A stretch of 64,000 bases of DNA, taken from positions 1,302,001-1,366,000 of the forward strand of contig NZ_CP090959.1 of assembly GCF_024138675.1 (NCBI RefSeq), given 5' to 3'. Of the stretch, positions 17,844 to 27,678 are shown piece after piece. Numbering within the stretch: the stretch's first letter is position 1; every line of letters begins with the position of its first letter. The notes under the pieces were generated by a model, which saw nothing but the letters and a program-made list of their open reading frames with translations, searched no databases and was not told the DNA's origin. A program made the translations under genes and the position numbers. The DNA comes from Simiduia sp. 21SJ11W-1. GTDB lineage: Bacteria > Pseudomonadota > Gammaproteobacteria > Pseudomonadales > Cellvibrionaceae.

Positions 17844-18998
17844 ATGGCCGCTTTTCCACTTGAGGGCGAAATTGCACCGGGGCTAGAGCCGGTAGCCGAG
17901 GTGTTTGCCGGGCTGCAAAGCACGCAATCGCAAGGTGCGGCGCTGGCGGTTTACCGCGACGGCGAATGCCTGCTGGATGTGTGGGCCGGTGCGCGCGATA
18001 AGGCCCAGAGCAGCCCTTGGGAGCGCGATACGCGGGTAAATATATTCTCTGCCGGCAAACCGCTGGTGGCACTGGTGGTGCTGCAGCTGGTGGCAGAGGG
18101 GCTACTGGATTTGGACAAACCCATTGCGGATATCTGGCCGGCCTTTGGCGCTAACGGCAAGGCAGACATCACACTTGCGCAGGTGTTGTGTCATCGTTCA
18201 GGCGTGAACGCCTTTCACGAGCCTGTGAAAGACGCGCTTATTTTCGACAACCCCGCCATTACCGAACGCATTGCCAGCGAGCGGCCCTGGTGGGAGCCTG
18301 GTAGCGCCCAGGGGTACTCGCCCATAATTTATGGCTGGATTCTCGCAGAGGTCATCAAGCGCGTAACCGGTGCCGCTCAGTTTGCCGAGGTGTTTGATGC
18401 GCGGGTAAACGGCCCGCTCGATACCGCCATTGCCTTTGGTGTGCCAGCCGCTGAACAACCGGACCTTGCTGAGGTGAGTGCCATTCGCGGTGCCAAGGCC
18501 GAGCAGGGTGTGCTCCAGCTTGGGCGCGCCATGAAAGACGACCCGCAAGGGGTGGTGAACAAGGCCTTCACCAACCCCATGAGCCTGATGGTAGGCACCA
18601 ATGGCGAGGCTTGGCGCAGTGCCGAAATTCCGGCCGCTAACGGCCACGCAAGCGCCCGGGATATAGCCTGCGTGTATGACGCGCTGATCAATACCGAAAC
18701 CCTGTTGCCGGCAGCACTGCGTGCCGAGTGCTGGCGCGAGCAAAGCGCGGGTGTTGATCGTGTGTTGCAAACCCCAATGCGTTTCTCCCGGGGCTTTATG
18801 CTCACCCAGGAGGGGGCAGATCGTAGGCTAGGCCGCGGCCAAAGGGCCTTTGGCCACGCCGGGGCCGGTGGCTGCCTGGGCTTTGCCGATCCGGATTACC
18901 AGCTAAGCTTCGGGTTTGTGTCTAATCACATGGCGCAAAGCTTGTTAATTGATAGCCGGGCCCAAAAATTAATAGATGCGTTATATCAGGTCATTTAG
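17844..18998 (+). CDS. Serine hydrolase of the beta-lactamase class C / EstB family
   Basis: A 384-residue esterase-like protein with no signal peptide, so it is probably cytoplasmic and not a resistance enzyme. The SxxK nucleophile motif is S69-A-G-K72 in NIFSAGKPLVALVVL. The tyrosine motif is in GYSPIIYGWI, and the third motif is the C-terminal HAGAGGCLGFADP (HAG in place of KTG), as in EstB-type esterases. The ATG at 17844 is chosen because family members begin shortly before the VYRDGECLLDVWAG strand. The stop overlaps the ribosome site of slyX, so the two form an operon. Confidence 0.85.
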   Translation: MAAFPLEGEIAPGLEPVAEVFAGLQSTQSQGAALAVYRDGECLLDVWAGARDKAQSSPWERDTRVNIFSAGKPLVALVVLQLVAEGLLDLDKPIADIWPAFGANGKADITLAQVLCHRSGVNAFHEPVKDALIFDNPAITERIASERPWWEPGSAQGYSPIIYGWILAEVIKRVTGAAQFAEVFDARVNGPLDTAIAFGVPAAEQPDLAEVSAIRGAKAEQGVLQLGRAMKDDPQGVVNKAFTNPMSLMVGTNGEAWRSAEIPAANGHASARDIACVYDALINTETLLPAALRAECWREQSAGVDRVLQTPMRFSRGFMLTQEGADRRLGRGQRAFGHAGAGGCLGFADPDYQLSFGFVSNHMAQSLLIDSRAQKLIDALYQVI

Positions 18999-19007
18999 GA
19001 GGCTGTG

Positions 19008-19238
19008 ATGTCTGACGATAGCTTGGCGACCTGTGTGGGTCGCGTGGAAGAACTGGAAATTCGCTTGGTGTTTCAAGAAGACATGTTAAGCGAGTTAAAC
19101 AAGGTGCTGGCGCGCCAGGATGCCGAGTTGATCAAACTGCGTGAACAGGTAAAAAGCCTGAGTGAAAAGCACCTGGATTTACAGTACCGGGTTGATCAGC
19201 GTGGTGAAATCAGCGATGAGCGCCCACCCCACTACTAG
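19008..19238 (+). CDS. slyX: SlyX family protein
   Basis: A 76-residue, almost entirely coiled-coil protein (VEELEIRLVFQEDMLSELNKVL, QDAELIKLREQVKSLSEK) with the typical SlyX C-terminus ending PPHY. The role is unknown; the name comes from its position near slyD in E. coli. AGGAGG lies directly upstream and overlaps the stop of the serine hydrolase. The GTG at 19005 is a less likely start. Confidence 0.92.
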   Translation: MSDDSLATCVGRVEELEIRLVFQEDMLSELNKVLARQDAELIKLREQVKSLSEKHLDLQYRVDQRGEISDERPPHY

Positions 19239-19444
19239 GTAGGCCGGCCGGGCGCTATTTAGAGTCAGATGCTAGGTATTTGTGCATTGATATAAATTAG
19301 TGCTAGCCATTGACCTTATTTCTCATACTTTTGGCACGAAAATCCGCCAAAGCCCCCGGATTTACGGGTATTTAGCCGGCACTGGAGTATTAGTCAGCTA
19401 GACTCACACTGAATACGGACGTACCGCGGAGAAGTTCGCTCGCA

Positions 19445-22400
19445 ATGACGGCGTCGCTTAGCCAGACCAAAGCCAACACCCACCAGCAGGTGCTTGATCA
19501 AAGCACCGCGGCGGCTTTGTGCTGGCAGGTAATGAACGACAACCAGGTGAGCCTGTGGCGCTGGCATATACCCAGCGGTGAATTTCTGCTCTCGCCCCAA
19601 TTTCTTGCCCTTGCCCAATTGCCCGCCAGCCAGCGCATTGGCCGTTTGGATGATTTTCTGTCATTGGTGGCAATGGATCACCAAGCGGTGTTGTTAGCGC
19701 AAGTGGGCCGTATGCTCAAGGGCGCCAATACCCGGTTTCAGTGCCCGCTAACCCTAAAAAACGGCTGCCAGCTGGTGCTCTTTGGCAACTTCGATCTCTC
19801 TACCCGGGCCGCCACCGGCATGATTACCGGTGCGTTGCCAACCGGGCCCATTGCCTCGGATAACTATGCGCTGTTATTTGATGGCCTGTTTCAGCACAGC
19901 CATGTGCCCAAGGCACTGTTGGATGCAGAAGGCCACATGATGCGGGTTAATCCTGCCTGGGAGCGGCTGTTTAAACACATGCCGGGCCAGTTTTTGCAAA
20001 CCCACACCCACTTCGATTTGCTGAAACACCCGGGCTGCTCGCTCACCGATGACGAGCGTGCCGACATCGCCATAAAGTTAACCGGTGGCCAATCGCAAAC
20101 CTTTAACTTTTCTTTTGAGCTGGCACGGCTGCTGGATATCCAGCCGGCCGAGGCTCCCACGCTGCACTTGCGCGCCACCCATTCACCCCTGCTGGATCAC
20201 GAAGGCCAGCTGCGCTGTGTATTGGTGGTGTATGAAAACCGATCGGAAGAATTACGCGCCAGCTACGATTTGGCCCGCAACACCCAGCTGCTTACGGGGG
20301 TGTTGGGCCAACGCGGTGCACCTCCGGTGGCGGTAAAGGACCTGGATGGCAACTACCTGTTTGCCAATGAACTCTACCTGAAATTGTTCATGGGCGGCGC
20401 CACCAAGGTGCAAGGCATGCGCGACGAGCACCTGCTTGATGCCGCCACCGCCAACCTCATTGCACTGCGCGAACAACAGGTGTTGGCCCAGGGCCAGGCC
20501 ATTACCGCCGAGCAAAGTTTACCGTTGGCTGCCGAGCAGCCGGGCTTGTTTATTTGGTCGAGCTTTTTGGTGCGCGACGAACAAGATGTCACCTTCGCCG
20601 TGGGCCATATGCTCACCGAAATAACCCATCTGCACGAGCAGCGCCAGGTGATTGCCAGCCAACGCCAAGAGCTGCGGCTGCTGTTGGATAACGTGCAAGA
20701 CATCATTCTTTATCTTGATAAGTGGGGCCGGGTAAAACACGCCAACGCTGTGGCGAGTGATTTTTTCAAAGGCGACACGCTGGTGGGCAAAACCCTGGTA
20801 GAAGTGTTTCGCGATTGCCATCAAATGGCGCAATTACAGCGTGAAGTGATGCAAGTGGTGCGCACCAATATTCCGGAATTGGGGGTGACCGAATCGCTGC
20901 ACTTTGGCAACCGCCAATACTGGTTTAATTCAGATAAGGCCCCCACGGTAGATTCCCAAGGCCAGGTTAACGGCGTATTGCTGGTGATGCGCGATATCAC
21001 CAAAGAAAAGGTGATAGCCCGTGAGCTGCAAGATAGTGAAAGCCGCTACCGCGCATTTATTGCCAACAGCATGGATGGCATTTGGTGTTGCCGCATAGAC
21101 CCACCCATAGACACCCGTCAACCCGTTGAAAAACAAGTGGAGCAGCTGGCCGAGCGGGCGCTGTTTTCCGAGTGCAATCAGGTGATGGCGGATTTCCGCG
21201 ATTGCGAAGATGCCCAATCGCTGCTTGGCATGCCGATGTTTGATCACGGGATTGAGGCGCACCGCGCAGGCATGCGCCAGTTTATTGCCTCAGGCTACCG
21301 CCTGCGCGACATTAACACCTTTCGTGATAAGGCCTCCGGTGAACGGCTTGAACTCACGGTATCAACCCTCGGTATTCTCGACGGCCATTTATTGAAACAC
21401 GTCTGGGGTACCACCCGCGATGTCACCGAAAAACGACGCTATTTGGCCGAAATGGAATACCAGGCCCAGCACGACTCCCTAACGGGCCTGCCCAATCGCA
21501 ACTTCATGTATCGCACAATTAAAGAGCAGTTAAGCGAGCGCCCGGAGTCACAGAAAATGGCGCTGTTGCTCATTGATCTCAACCGGTTTAAGGATTTGAA
21601 CGATACCCTCGGCCACCTGATAGGCGATAAGTTGCTCAAGCAAATTGGCCCGCGCCTGCAAGATGAGTTAAGTGATGTAGATTCCTTTGTGGCGCGCCTG
21701 GGTGGCGATGAATTTGCCGTATTTTTGCCGCAAATTCGCAACCCCCAGCAGGCGGTAGTGATTGCCCACAGGTTACTTGAGGCCATCCGCGAGCCCTATG
21801 AGCTTGAGGGGTTTAACAGCGAAATAGGTGCCGCTATTGGTATTTCACTGCGCCCGGATCAGGCCAATGATGTGAGTACACTCATGCGCTACGCCGATGT
21901 AGCCATGTACAACGCCAAGTCGCAGTATTCGGGCATTACAATCTACAGCCCCGAAATAGACCCGCACTCGCCCAAGCGTTTCGCGCTCATGAGCGATTTG
22001 CGGCGCGCCATTCGCGCCAATGAATTGATGATGTATTTCCAGCCCAAGGTAGAGCTGCATACCGGCCGCCTGCACGGCTTTGAAGCCTTGTTGCGCTGGA
22101 ATCATGCCACCATGGGGTTTGTGCCGCCGGGCGATTTTATTCCCATGGCAGAGGCCACCGACATTATTCACCCCCTTACTGAGTGGGTGTTGGAGGCGAG
22201 CATTCGCCAGTGCCGCGAATGGCATCGGCGGCGCTTTTACGTTTCAGTGGCGGTGAATTTATCTACCCGCAACTTATTGGATGAACGCCTGCCGAAAAAA
22301 CTTGAGGCAATGCTGGCTAAAAATGAATTGCCCGCCTCGGCGCTGGAACTTGAAATTACCGAGAGCGCCATTATGGAAGATCCTAGCCGCGCGCTATTGT

Positions 22401-22786
22401 TGCTGCAGCAAATCAGCGATTTGGGTGTGCGGCTTTCCATTGATGATTTCGGCACCGGTTATTCATCGCTTGCCTATCTTAAACGCCTGCCGGTACAGGC
22501 ACTGAAAATCGATTACTCTTTCGTGCGTTTATTGCTGCAAGATAAACAAGACGAAGTGATAGTGCGCTCTACCGTCAACCTGGGGCATAACCTTGGCTTG
22601 CACGTGGTGGCCGAAGGGGTGGAAGATCAGGCCACGCTCGATTGTTTAAAAGAGATGGGCTGTAATCAGGCGCAGGGCTATTTCCTGGGCAGGCCCATGC
22701 CCGCTGCCGACGTACCCGGTTGGTATCAAACCGCGCCCTGGTCGGCAGACCGTGAAGAGGGCGATGAATTGCCCGATTTTTCTTGA
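19445..22786 (+). CDS. PAS-GGDEF-EAL cyclic-di-GMP protein
   Basis: An 1113-residue cytoplasmic signalling protein without clear membrane helices. Several PAS-like sensor segments occupy about residues 1-660 (for example NVQDIILYLDKWGRVKHANAVASDFF and the following PAC-like VMRDITKEKV). The GGDEF domain begins at HDSLTGLPNRN (about 675), with an intact GGDEF at about 752 but no RxxD inhibitory site before it. The EAL domain has GFEALLRWNH (about 880), ITESAIMED, DDFGTGYSSLAYLKRLP and VVAEGVED, so the phosphodiesterase residues look complete. The protein could act either way or mainly as a phosphodiesterase activated by GTP. Ligands for the PAS domains are unknown. Confidence 0.93.
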   Translation: MTASLSQTKANTHQQVLDQSTAAALCWQVMNDNQVSLWRWHIPSGEFLLSPQFLALAQLPASQRIGRLDDFLSLVAMDHQAVLLAQVGRMLKGANTRFQCPLTLKNGCQLVLFGNFDLSTRAATGMITGALPTGPIASDNYALLFDGLFQHSHVPKALLDAEGHMMRVNPAWERLFKHMPGQFLQTHTHFDLLKHPGCSLTDDERADIAIKLTGGQSQTFNFSFELARLLDIQPAEAPTLHLRATHSPLLDHEGQLRCVLVVYENRSEELRASYDLARNTQLLTGVLGQRGAPPVAVKDLDGNYLFANELYLKLFMGGATKVQGMRDEHLLDAATANLIALREQQVLAQGQAITAEQSLPLAAEQPGLFIWSSFLVRDEQDVTFAVGHMLTEITHLHEQRQVIASQRQELRLLLDNVQDIILYLDKWGRVKHANAVASDFFKGDTLVGKTLVEVFRDCHQMAQLQREVMQVVRTNIPELGVTESLHFGNRQYWFNSDKAPTVDSQGQVNGVLLVMRDITKEKVIARELQDSESRYRAFIANSMDGIWCCRIDPPIDTRQPVEKQVEQLAERALFSECNQVMADFRDCEDAQSLLGMPMFDHGIEAHRAGMRQFIASGYRLRDINTFRDKASGERLELTVSTLGILDGHLLKHVWGTTRDVTEKRRYLAEMEYQAQHDSLTGLPNRNFMYRTIKEQLSERPESQKMALLLIDLNRFKDLNDTLGHLIGDKLLKQIGPRLQDELSDVDSFVARLGGDEFAVFLPQIRNPQQAVVIAHRLLEAIREPYELEGFNSEIGAAIGISLRPDQANDVSTLMRYADVAMYNAKSQYSGITIYSPEIDPHSPKRFALMSDLRRAIRANELMMYFQPKVELHTGRLHGFEALLRWNHATMGFVPPGDFIPMAEATDIIHPLTEWVLEASIRQCREWHRRRFYVSVAVNLSTRNLLDERLPKKLEAMLAKNELPASALELEITESAIMEDPSRALLLLQQISDLGVRLSIDDFGTGYSSLAYLKRLPVQALKIDYSFVRLLLQDKQDEVIVRSTVNLGHNLGLHVVAEGVEDQATLDCLKEMGCNQAQGYFLGRPMPAADVPGWYQTAPWSADREEGDELPDFS

Positions 22787-22806
22787 GCCTGGAAGCTGAG
22801 TTTTAA

Positions 22807-22862
22807 TTTCTAGTTTCTAGTTTCTAGTTTCTAGTTTCTAGTTTCTAGTTTCTAGTTTCTAG
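22807..22862. repeat. Tandem repeat, TTTCTAG x 8
   Basis: Eight perfect head-to-tail copies of a 7-bp unit fill most of the gap between the convergent GGDEF-EAL and argS genes. Because each unit contains CTAG and 7 is not a multiple of 3, there is a TAG in all three frames on both strands. No hairpin terminator is otherwise visible between the genes. Confidence 0.95.
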
Positions 22863-22876
22863 GCTCATCTGTGCGA

Positions 22877-24610
22877 TTACATTTTGTCGCTGACTTCAAT
22901 GCCCAATAAATCCAGCCCCTGTGCCAGGGTTTTTGCCGTGGCCTGGCTCAGAGCCAGGCGGCTGGCTTTTACGGGGGCCGGAATGCCGTCTTTCAAAATG
23001 GGGCAGGCCTCGTAAAAACTCATAAACTGGCTGGCCAGCTCATACAGGTAATTACACAATACGTGTGGCAGTGCCTCGGCGGCCACCTGGTTTAATGCCT
23101 CGCCAAATTGCAGCAGGCGCAGTGCCAGGGCCTTTTCCTGCTCTGCCTCAAGCAGCAGCGGTGCATCGGCGGGTTGTTCGCCCGCCTTGCGGAAAATACT
23201 TTGAATACGCGTGTAGGCATATTGCAGGTAGGGTGCGGTGTTACCTTCAAAGGCGAGCATGGCATCCCAGTTAAAGATGTAATCGTTGGTGCGGGTTTTG
23301 GAAAGGTCTGAATATTTCACCGCGCCAATGCCAACTTTGCGGCCAATTTCTTTGGCTTGCTCGGCAGACAGTTCCGGATTTTTTTCGCTTACCACTTGGG
23401 TTGCTCGCTCAATGGCTTCATCAAGCAATTCTGCAAGCTTCACGGTGCCGCCCGAGCGGGTTTTAAAGGGCTTGCCATCGGTGCCCATCATGGTGCCGAA
23501 GGCGTGGTGCTCAAGGCTGACAGCGTCAGACACATAACCTGCCTTGCGCGAAAGGGTAAATACCTGCTGCATGTGCAGTGATTGGCGGGCATCAATAAAA
23601 TACATGATGCGATCGGCACCGAGTGTGTTTACCCGGTAGCGCATGGCGGCCAGATCGGTGGTGGCGTAGAGGTAGCCGCCACCTTGTTTTTGAATAATCA
23701 CAACCGAGGGGTTGCCCTCTTTGTCTTTCATTTCATCCAAAAAGGCAACTAAGGCGCCTTGGTCTTGCACGGCAATGCCGCGCGCCAGCAAATCTTTTAC
23801 CAGTACCGGTAAATCTTCGTTGTAGGCGCTTTCGCCCATTACGTCTGCCCGGCTCAAGGTGACGTTCAAGGTGCGGTAATTTTCCTCGCCGTGTTGCAGC
23901 GAGATATCTTTGAACTTTTCCCACAGTTTTAAAATGTGGGCATCGCCACCTTGCAGCTTTACGACGTAGTCGCGGGCTTTCTGGGCGAAGGCGTCGTCGT
24001 CGTCGAAGTGCTTTTTGGCCTGTTGGTAGAATTGCTCCAAATCTTTCAGCGCAAAGGCTTCGCTGTCTTGGGTGGCCAGCTGCTCTTCCAGCTCGGCAAT
24101 AAGCATTCCGAACTGGGTGCCCCAATCGCCCACGTGATTTTGGCGAATAACCTTGTGGCCCTGAAATTCCAGCAACCGTGCCAGGGCGTCGCCAATAATG
24201 GTTGAGCGAATATGGCCCACGTGCATTTCTTTGGCGAGGTTGGGCGATGAGTAATCAATAACCACCGTGGCGGGCTTGGCCACAGGTGCCAGCGCCAGGC
24301 GTGCATCGGTAATCACATGGGCCACTTGCGCGGCCAGCCACTCGGGCTTTAAGTGAATATTGATGAAACCCGGGCCTGCTACTTCAATTTTATCGGCCAC
24401 CTCGTCGAGTGCCAGCGCGCCCACAATTTGCTCGGCCAGTGCCCGCGGATTGGTTTTCATCTGCTTGGCGGCGGCCATGGCGCCATTGATTTGGTAGTCG
24501 CCAAAGCCTGCCTTTTTGGCCGGTGCCACATTGGGGTTAACGCCCTCGGGGATGCCAACGGCGGCCATGGCTGCTTGCGCTTTCTGGGTGAGTAATTCGC
24601 GGATATTCAT
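22877..24610 (-). CDS. argS: Arginyl-tRNA synthetase
   Basis: Charges tRNA-Arg; class I synthetase. The 577-residue protein has the N-terminal additional domain, then [23 protein letters not shown] with the HIGH-type motif HVGH at 130-133, [14 protein letters not shown], and the anticodon-binding C-terminal domain ending [12 protein letters not shown], the usual ArgRS end. The start is the ATG at 24610 (MNIRELL); the frame to 24709 extends past it without support. Upstream of the gene lies a divergent promoter region shared with the aminopeptidase gene. Confidence 0.97.
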   Translation of the reverse strand: MNIRELLTQKAQAAMAAVGIPEGVNPNVAPAKKAGFGDYQINGAMAAAKQMKTNPRALAEQIVGALALDEVADKIEVAGPGFINIHLKPEWLAAQVAHVITDARLALAPVAKPATVVIDYSSPNLAKEMHVGHIRSTIIGDALARLLEFQGHKVIRQNHVGDWGTQFGMLIAELEEQLATQDSEAFALKDLEQFYQQAKKHFDDDDAFAQKARDYVVKLQGGDAHILKLWEKFKDISLQHGEENYRTLNVTLSRADVMGESAYNEDLPVLVKDLLARGIAVQDQGALVAFLDEMKDKEGNPSVVIIQKQGGGYLYATTDLAAMRYRVNTLGADRIMYFIDARQSLHMQQVFTLSRKAGYVSDAVSLEHHAFGTMMGTDGKPFKTRSGGTVKLAELLDEAIERATQVVSEKNPELSAEQAKEIGRKVGIGAVKYSDLSKTRTNDYIFNWDAMLAFEGNTAPYLQYAYTRIQSIFRKAGEQPADAPLLLEAEQEKALALRLLQFGEALNQVAAEALPHVLCNYLYELASQFMSFYEACPILKDGIPAPVKASRLALSQATAKTLAQGLDLLGIEVSDKM

Positions 24611-24771
24611 AAGGTCCGTTGCAGGCCTGTGCCCGCGCTGAGATAACTGGAAAAGGATGCGAATTTTAACGGCCCCAGAGCCATATGCAAGGCGCAATCT
24701 GGCTTGCATTGTGTAAAGGCCGCTGGTGTTCGTTACACTGGCAAGTAAATTCGGGTTAACAGGAGTCTTTC

Positions 24772-26580
24772 ATGCCCCAGCAAGCAACAAAAACCGCCGA
24801 AATCCAGGCACGCCTCACAGCTGTACGCGCCCACATGGCAAGCGCGGGCGTTGCGGCCTACATTCAGCCCCGGGCCGACGAGTACCTGGGCGAGTATGTG
24901 CCTGCCTGCAACGAGCGGCTTTTGTGGTTATCGGGCTATACGGGCTCGGCCGGGTTTGTGGTGGTGCTGGCAGACAGCGCCGGTATCTTTGTGGATGGCC
25001 GCTACACCATTCAGGTGCGCTCACAGGCTCCCGCCGAGTGCTACAGCTACCACAGCATGAGTGATTCACTGGCAGAGTGGCTGGCCGAACGCCTGCCCGC
25101 CGGCGCCAAAATCGGCTACGACCCGCGCCTGCACACCTTGGCCTGGGCCCAAACCACTGAAAAGGCGCTCAAGCCCGCCCGCCTGACGCTGGCCCCCTTG
25201 GCAACAAACCCCGTAGATGCCAGCTGGGCGGATCGTCCGGCCGCCCCGGCCACGCCGCTGCGCCTGTTCCCGCACAGCTCAGCCGGTGCCACCAGCACAG
25301 AGAAGCGCAAGCGTGTAGGTGGGCTGATTACCAAGGCCGGTGCTGATGTGGCGCTCATCACTGCCTGCGATTCCATCGCCTGGCTGCTGAATATTCGCGG
25401 CGACGACATCCCCTACTTACCGGTGGTGCTGGGTACGGCACTGCTCTATGCCGATGGCCAGATGACATTTTTTGTAGACCCGGCCAAACGCATAGATTCT
25501 TTGGCTGAGCATGTGGGCGAAGGGGTGCGTTTCGAGCCGGAAACTGCCCTGGAGGGCGCGCTCGCCAAACTTGGCGGCCAGCGCCTGTTGGCAGACCCGG
25601 CAGAATCCAACGCCTGGTGCCAGCAGCAGGCGCAGCAGGCCGGCGCTGAACTCATTGCCGGTATGGACCCGGTAGCCCTGCCGAAGGCTGCCAAAAATGC
25701 CGCCGAGCTGGAAGGTATTCGCCAGGCGCATCTGCGTGATGGCGCCGCGGTGTGCCGGTTTTTGGCCTGGCTTGATCGCGAAGTGGCGGCAGGGCGCTTT
25801 TATGACGAGGGCCAGCTTGCCGATAAGCTGTTGTGGTTCAGGCAGCAGCTGCCTGAATTTCTGGATTTAAGCTTCGATACCATCTCCGCCGCTGGCGGCA
25901 ATGCGGCCATGTGCCACTACAACCACATGAACGGCACACCGGCCATGCTGCCCAACAACAGCATTTATTTGGTGGATTCCGGCGCCCAATACCCAGATGG
26001 CACCACCGACATTACCCGCACAGTGGCCATAGGCCAGGTGACCGATGACATGCGCCGGATGGTCACGCTCGTGCTCAAAGGCCACATTGCGCTGGATCAG
26101 GCGCGCTTTCCCAAGGGCACCAGCGGCCACCAGCTCGATGTGTTGGCGCGACAGTACCTGTGGGCCGCGGGCTTTGATTTCGACCATGGTACCGGCCACG
26201 GCGTGGGCCACTACCTGAGTGTTCACGAAGGCCCACAGCGTATTTCCAAGGGCCCCAATGCCGTGGCTTTGCTCCCGGGCATGGTGTGTTCCAATGAGCC
26301 GGGCTACTACCGTGATCACGCCTTCGGCATCCGCCTGGAAAACCTGGTAGCGGTGCGCCCTTGTGAGGCCTTGGCCGGCGCCGAGCGGGAAATCTACGAA
26401 TTTGAAGCCCTGACTCTGGTACCCATGGATACCCGCCTGATGGATACCTCGCTCATGAGCCGTGCCGAAATTGATTGGGTAAACCGCTACCACCGCCGGG
26501 TGTTCGATGCCATGGCCCCGCAACTGGAGGGGGAAGATTTACACTGGCTAACCCAAGCCACCCAGCCCATCGGCGCTTAG
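24772..26580 (+). CDS. Xaa-Pro aminopeptidase (M24B)
   Basis: Cleaves the N-terminal residue before proline; di-metal 'pita-bread' peptidase. The 602-residue protein is the long, three-domain form (two creatinase-like N-terminal domains plus the catalytic domain), not the 440-residue E. coli PepP type. Metal ligands are visible in VDSGAQYPDGTTDITRTV, the GTGHGVGHYLSVHEGPQ block, SNEPGYYRDHAFGIRLENL and YEFEALTLVPMD. An AGGAG site precedes the ATG. It has no signal peptide and is therefore cytoplasmic. Confidence 0.93.
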   Translation: MPQQATKTAEIQARLTAVRAHMASAGVAAYIQPRADEYLGEYVPACNERLLWLSGYTGSAGFVVVLADSAGIFVDGRYTIQVRSQAPAECYSYHSMSDSLAEWLAERLPAGAKIGYDPRLHTLAWAQTTEKALKPARLTLAPLATNPVDASWADRPAAPATPLRLFPHSSAGATSTEKRKRVGGLITKAGADVALITACDSIAWLLNIRGDDIPYLPVVLGTALLYADGQMTFFVDPAKRIDSLAEHVGEGVRFEPETALEGALAKLGGQRLLADPAESNAWCQQQAQQAGAELIAGMDPVALPKAAKNAAELEGIRQAHLRDGAAVCRFLAWLDREVAAGRFYDEGQLADKLLWFRQQLPEFLDLSFDTISAAGGNAAMCHYNHMNGTPAMLPNNSIYLVDSGAQYPDGTTDITRTVAIGQVTDDMRRMVTLVLKGHIALDQARFPKGTSGHQLDVLARQYLWAAGFDFDHGTGHGVGHYLSVHEGPQRISKGPNAVALLPGMVCSNEPGYYRDHAFGIRLENLVAVRPCEALAGAEREIYEFEALTLVPMDTRLMDTSLMSRAEIDWVNRYHRRVFDAMAPQLEGEDLHWLTQATQPIGA

Positions 26581-26588
26581 GGTTATTC

Positions 26589-26611
26589 AATTGCCTGCCA
26601 AGCAGGCAATT
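26589..26611 (+). terminator. Hairpin after the aminopeptidase gene
   Basis: A perfect 10-bp stem (AATTGCCTGC/GCAGGCAATT) with a 3-nt loop lies 9 bp behind the stop codon and is followed by a pyrimidine-rich tract (CTTCCC) rather than a pure T-run. Confidence 0.55.
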
Positions 26612-26667
26612 CTTCCCATCTTTGCCATACTGATTGCAGGCTTTCGAACAGGAAAACTTGGCAATCA

Positions 26668-27678
26668 GTGCGCATTTTAATTTGTGATGACTCCGGCATG
26701 GCGCGCAAGCAGGCTGCGCGCTCGTTGCCGGCAGGCTTTGCCGAGCAAATCACCTTTGCCGAGCACGGCGCTATGGCTATGGAGGTGCTGGCGCAGCAAA
26801 CCATCGATTTGCTGCTACTGGATTTAACCATGCCGGTTATGGATGGCTTTGAAACCCTGGCCGCCATTCGCGAGCGGCAAATCGAGTGCGGCATTGTGGT
26901 GATTTCAGGCGACATTCAGCCCCAGGCCCGTGAAAAAGTCATGGCCTTGGGCGCCCTGGACTTCATTCAAAAACCCATTGATACCGATAAACTGCACAAA
27001 ACCCTGCGCGACTACGGTTTTATTGGCGATGCAACACCCGCCAGTTCGGAGGCAACACCTGAGCCAGTTATAACCACTCCCGATACCGAAACCAGCCCAC
27101 TCGATAGCCTGCGCGAAGTATCCAACATCGCCATGGGCGATGCCGCGGCCAAACTTGCGGTATTGCTTAAAACATTTATTCAGCTGCCGATTCCCAATGT
27201 GGCCTGGCTAACACCGGCGGAGCTTGAAATGGCTATGGGCGTGTTTCAACTGGGTGGCCAAACGGTGGTGTCGCAGGGGTTTGTATCCCGCGGGCTTGCC
27301 GGTGAAGCCATTCTCTACGCAGATCGCGATGGCGTCACGGGCCTGCGCAAGCTGATGGCCGCGCTAAAATCGGAACCCGAAACCAACAATGCGCCCATTT
27401 TGGATGCAGCCTCCGTGCTGATTGGTGCGTTTTTGTCGCGCTTTGGTCACGAGGTAGATCTCACCTTCAGTAAAAGCCAACCTATTTTGCTGGGCCAGAA
27501 TGTGATGGGCAGCGAGTTCGTATACAACTCTGCACTCGATGATGTGTTGCTTATTGAAATTCCCTATGAATTTTCTGAACTGAATTTCGGTTGCGATTTG
27601 ATGATTCTGTTGCCAAAGGTCAGCGGCAAAAAAATGCTTGATCGCGTGGGCTTGTTGTTGGATGGAGGGGCAGGCTGA
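26668..27678 (+). CDS. Response regulator fused to a CheC-type phosphatase domain
   Basis: A 336-residue protein. The N-terminal receiver has the acidic pair DD (7-8), phospho-Asp52 in LLLDLTMPVMDG and Lys102 in QKPID. After a proline-rich linker comes a CheC/CheX-like domain with the signature E150-V-S-N153 followed by G-D-A-A-A-K-L, the residues that in CheC hydrolyse phospho-Asp. The second half repeats the fold (APILDAASVLIGAFLSRFGHEV) but without the E-x2-N pair. The start is GTG at 26668, with AGGA upstream. Its stop overlaps the start of the diguanylate cyclase gene (TGATG), so the two are made together and probably work on the same pathway. Confidence 0.87.
   Translation: MRILICDDSGMARKQAARSLPAGFAEQITFAEHGAMAMEVLAQQTIDLLLLDLTMPVMDGFETLAAIRERQIECGIVVISGDIQPQAREKVMALGALDFIQKPIDTDKLHKTLRDYGFIGDATPASSEATPEPVITTPDTETSPLDSLREVSNIAMGDAAAKLAVLLKTFIQLPIPNVAWLTPAELEMAMGVFQLGGQTVVSQGFVSRGLAGEAILYADRDGVTGLRKLMAALKSEPETNNAPILDAASVLIGAFLSRFGHEVDLTFSKSQPILLGQNVMGSEFVYNSALDDVLLIEIPYEFSELNFGCDLMILLPKVSGKKMLDRVGLLLDGGAG

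Noticed and set aside
17844-18998. Class C beta-lactamase resistance gene
   Set aside because: No signal peptide, and the third motif is HAG rather than KTG; it fits the EstB-like esterase group.
22807-22862. Phase-variation tract controlling a gene
   Set aside because: It is between two convergent stops, so copy changes would not alter a reading frame or promoter of either gene.
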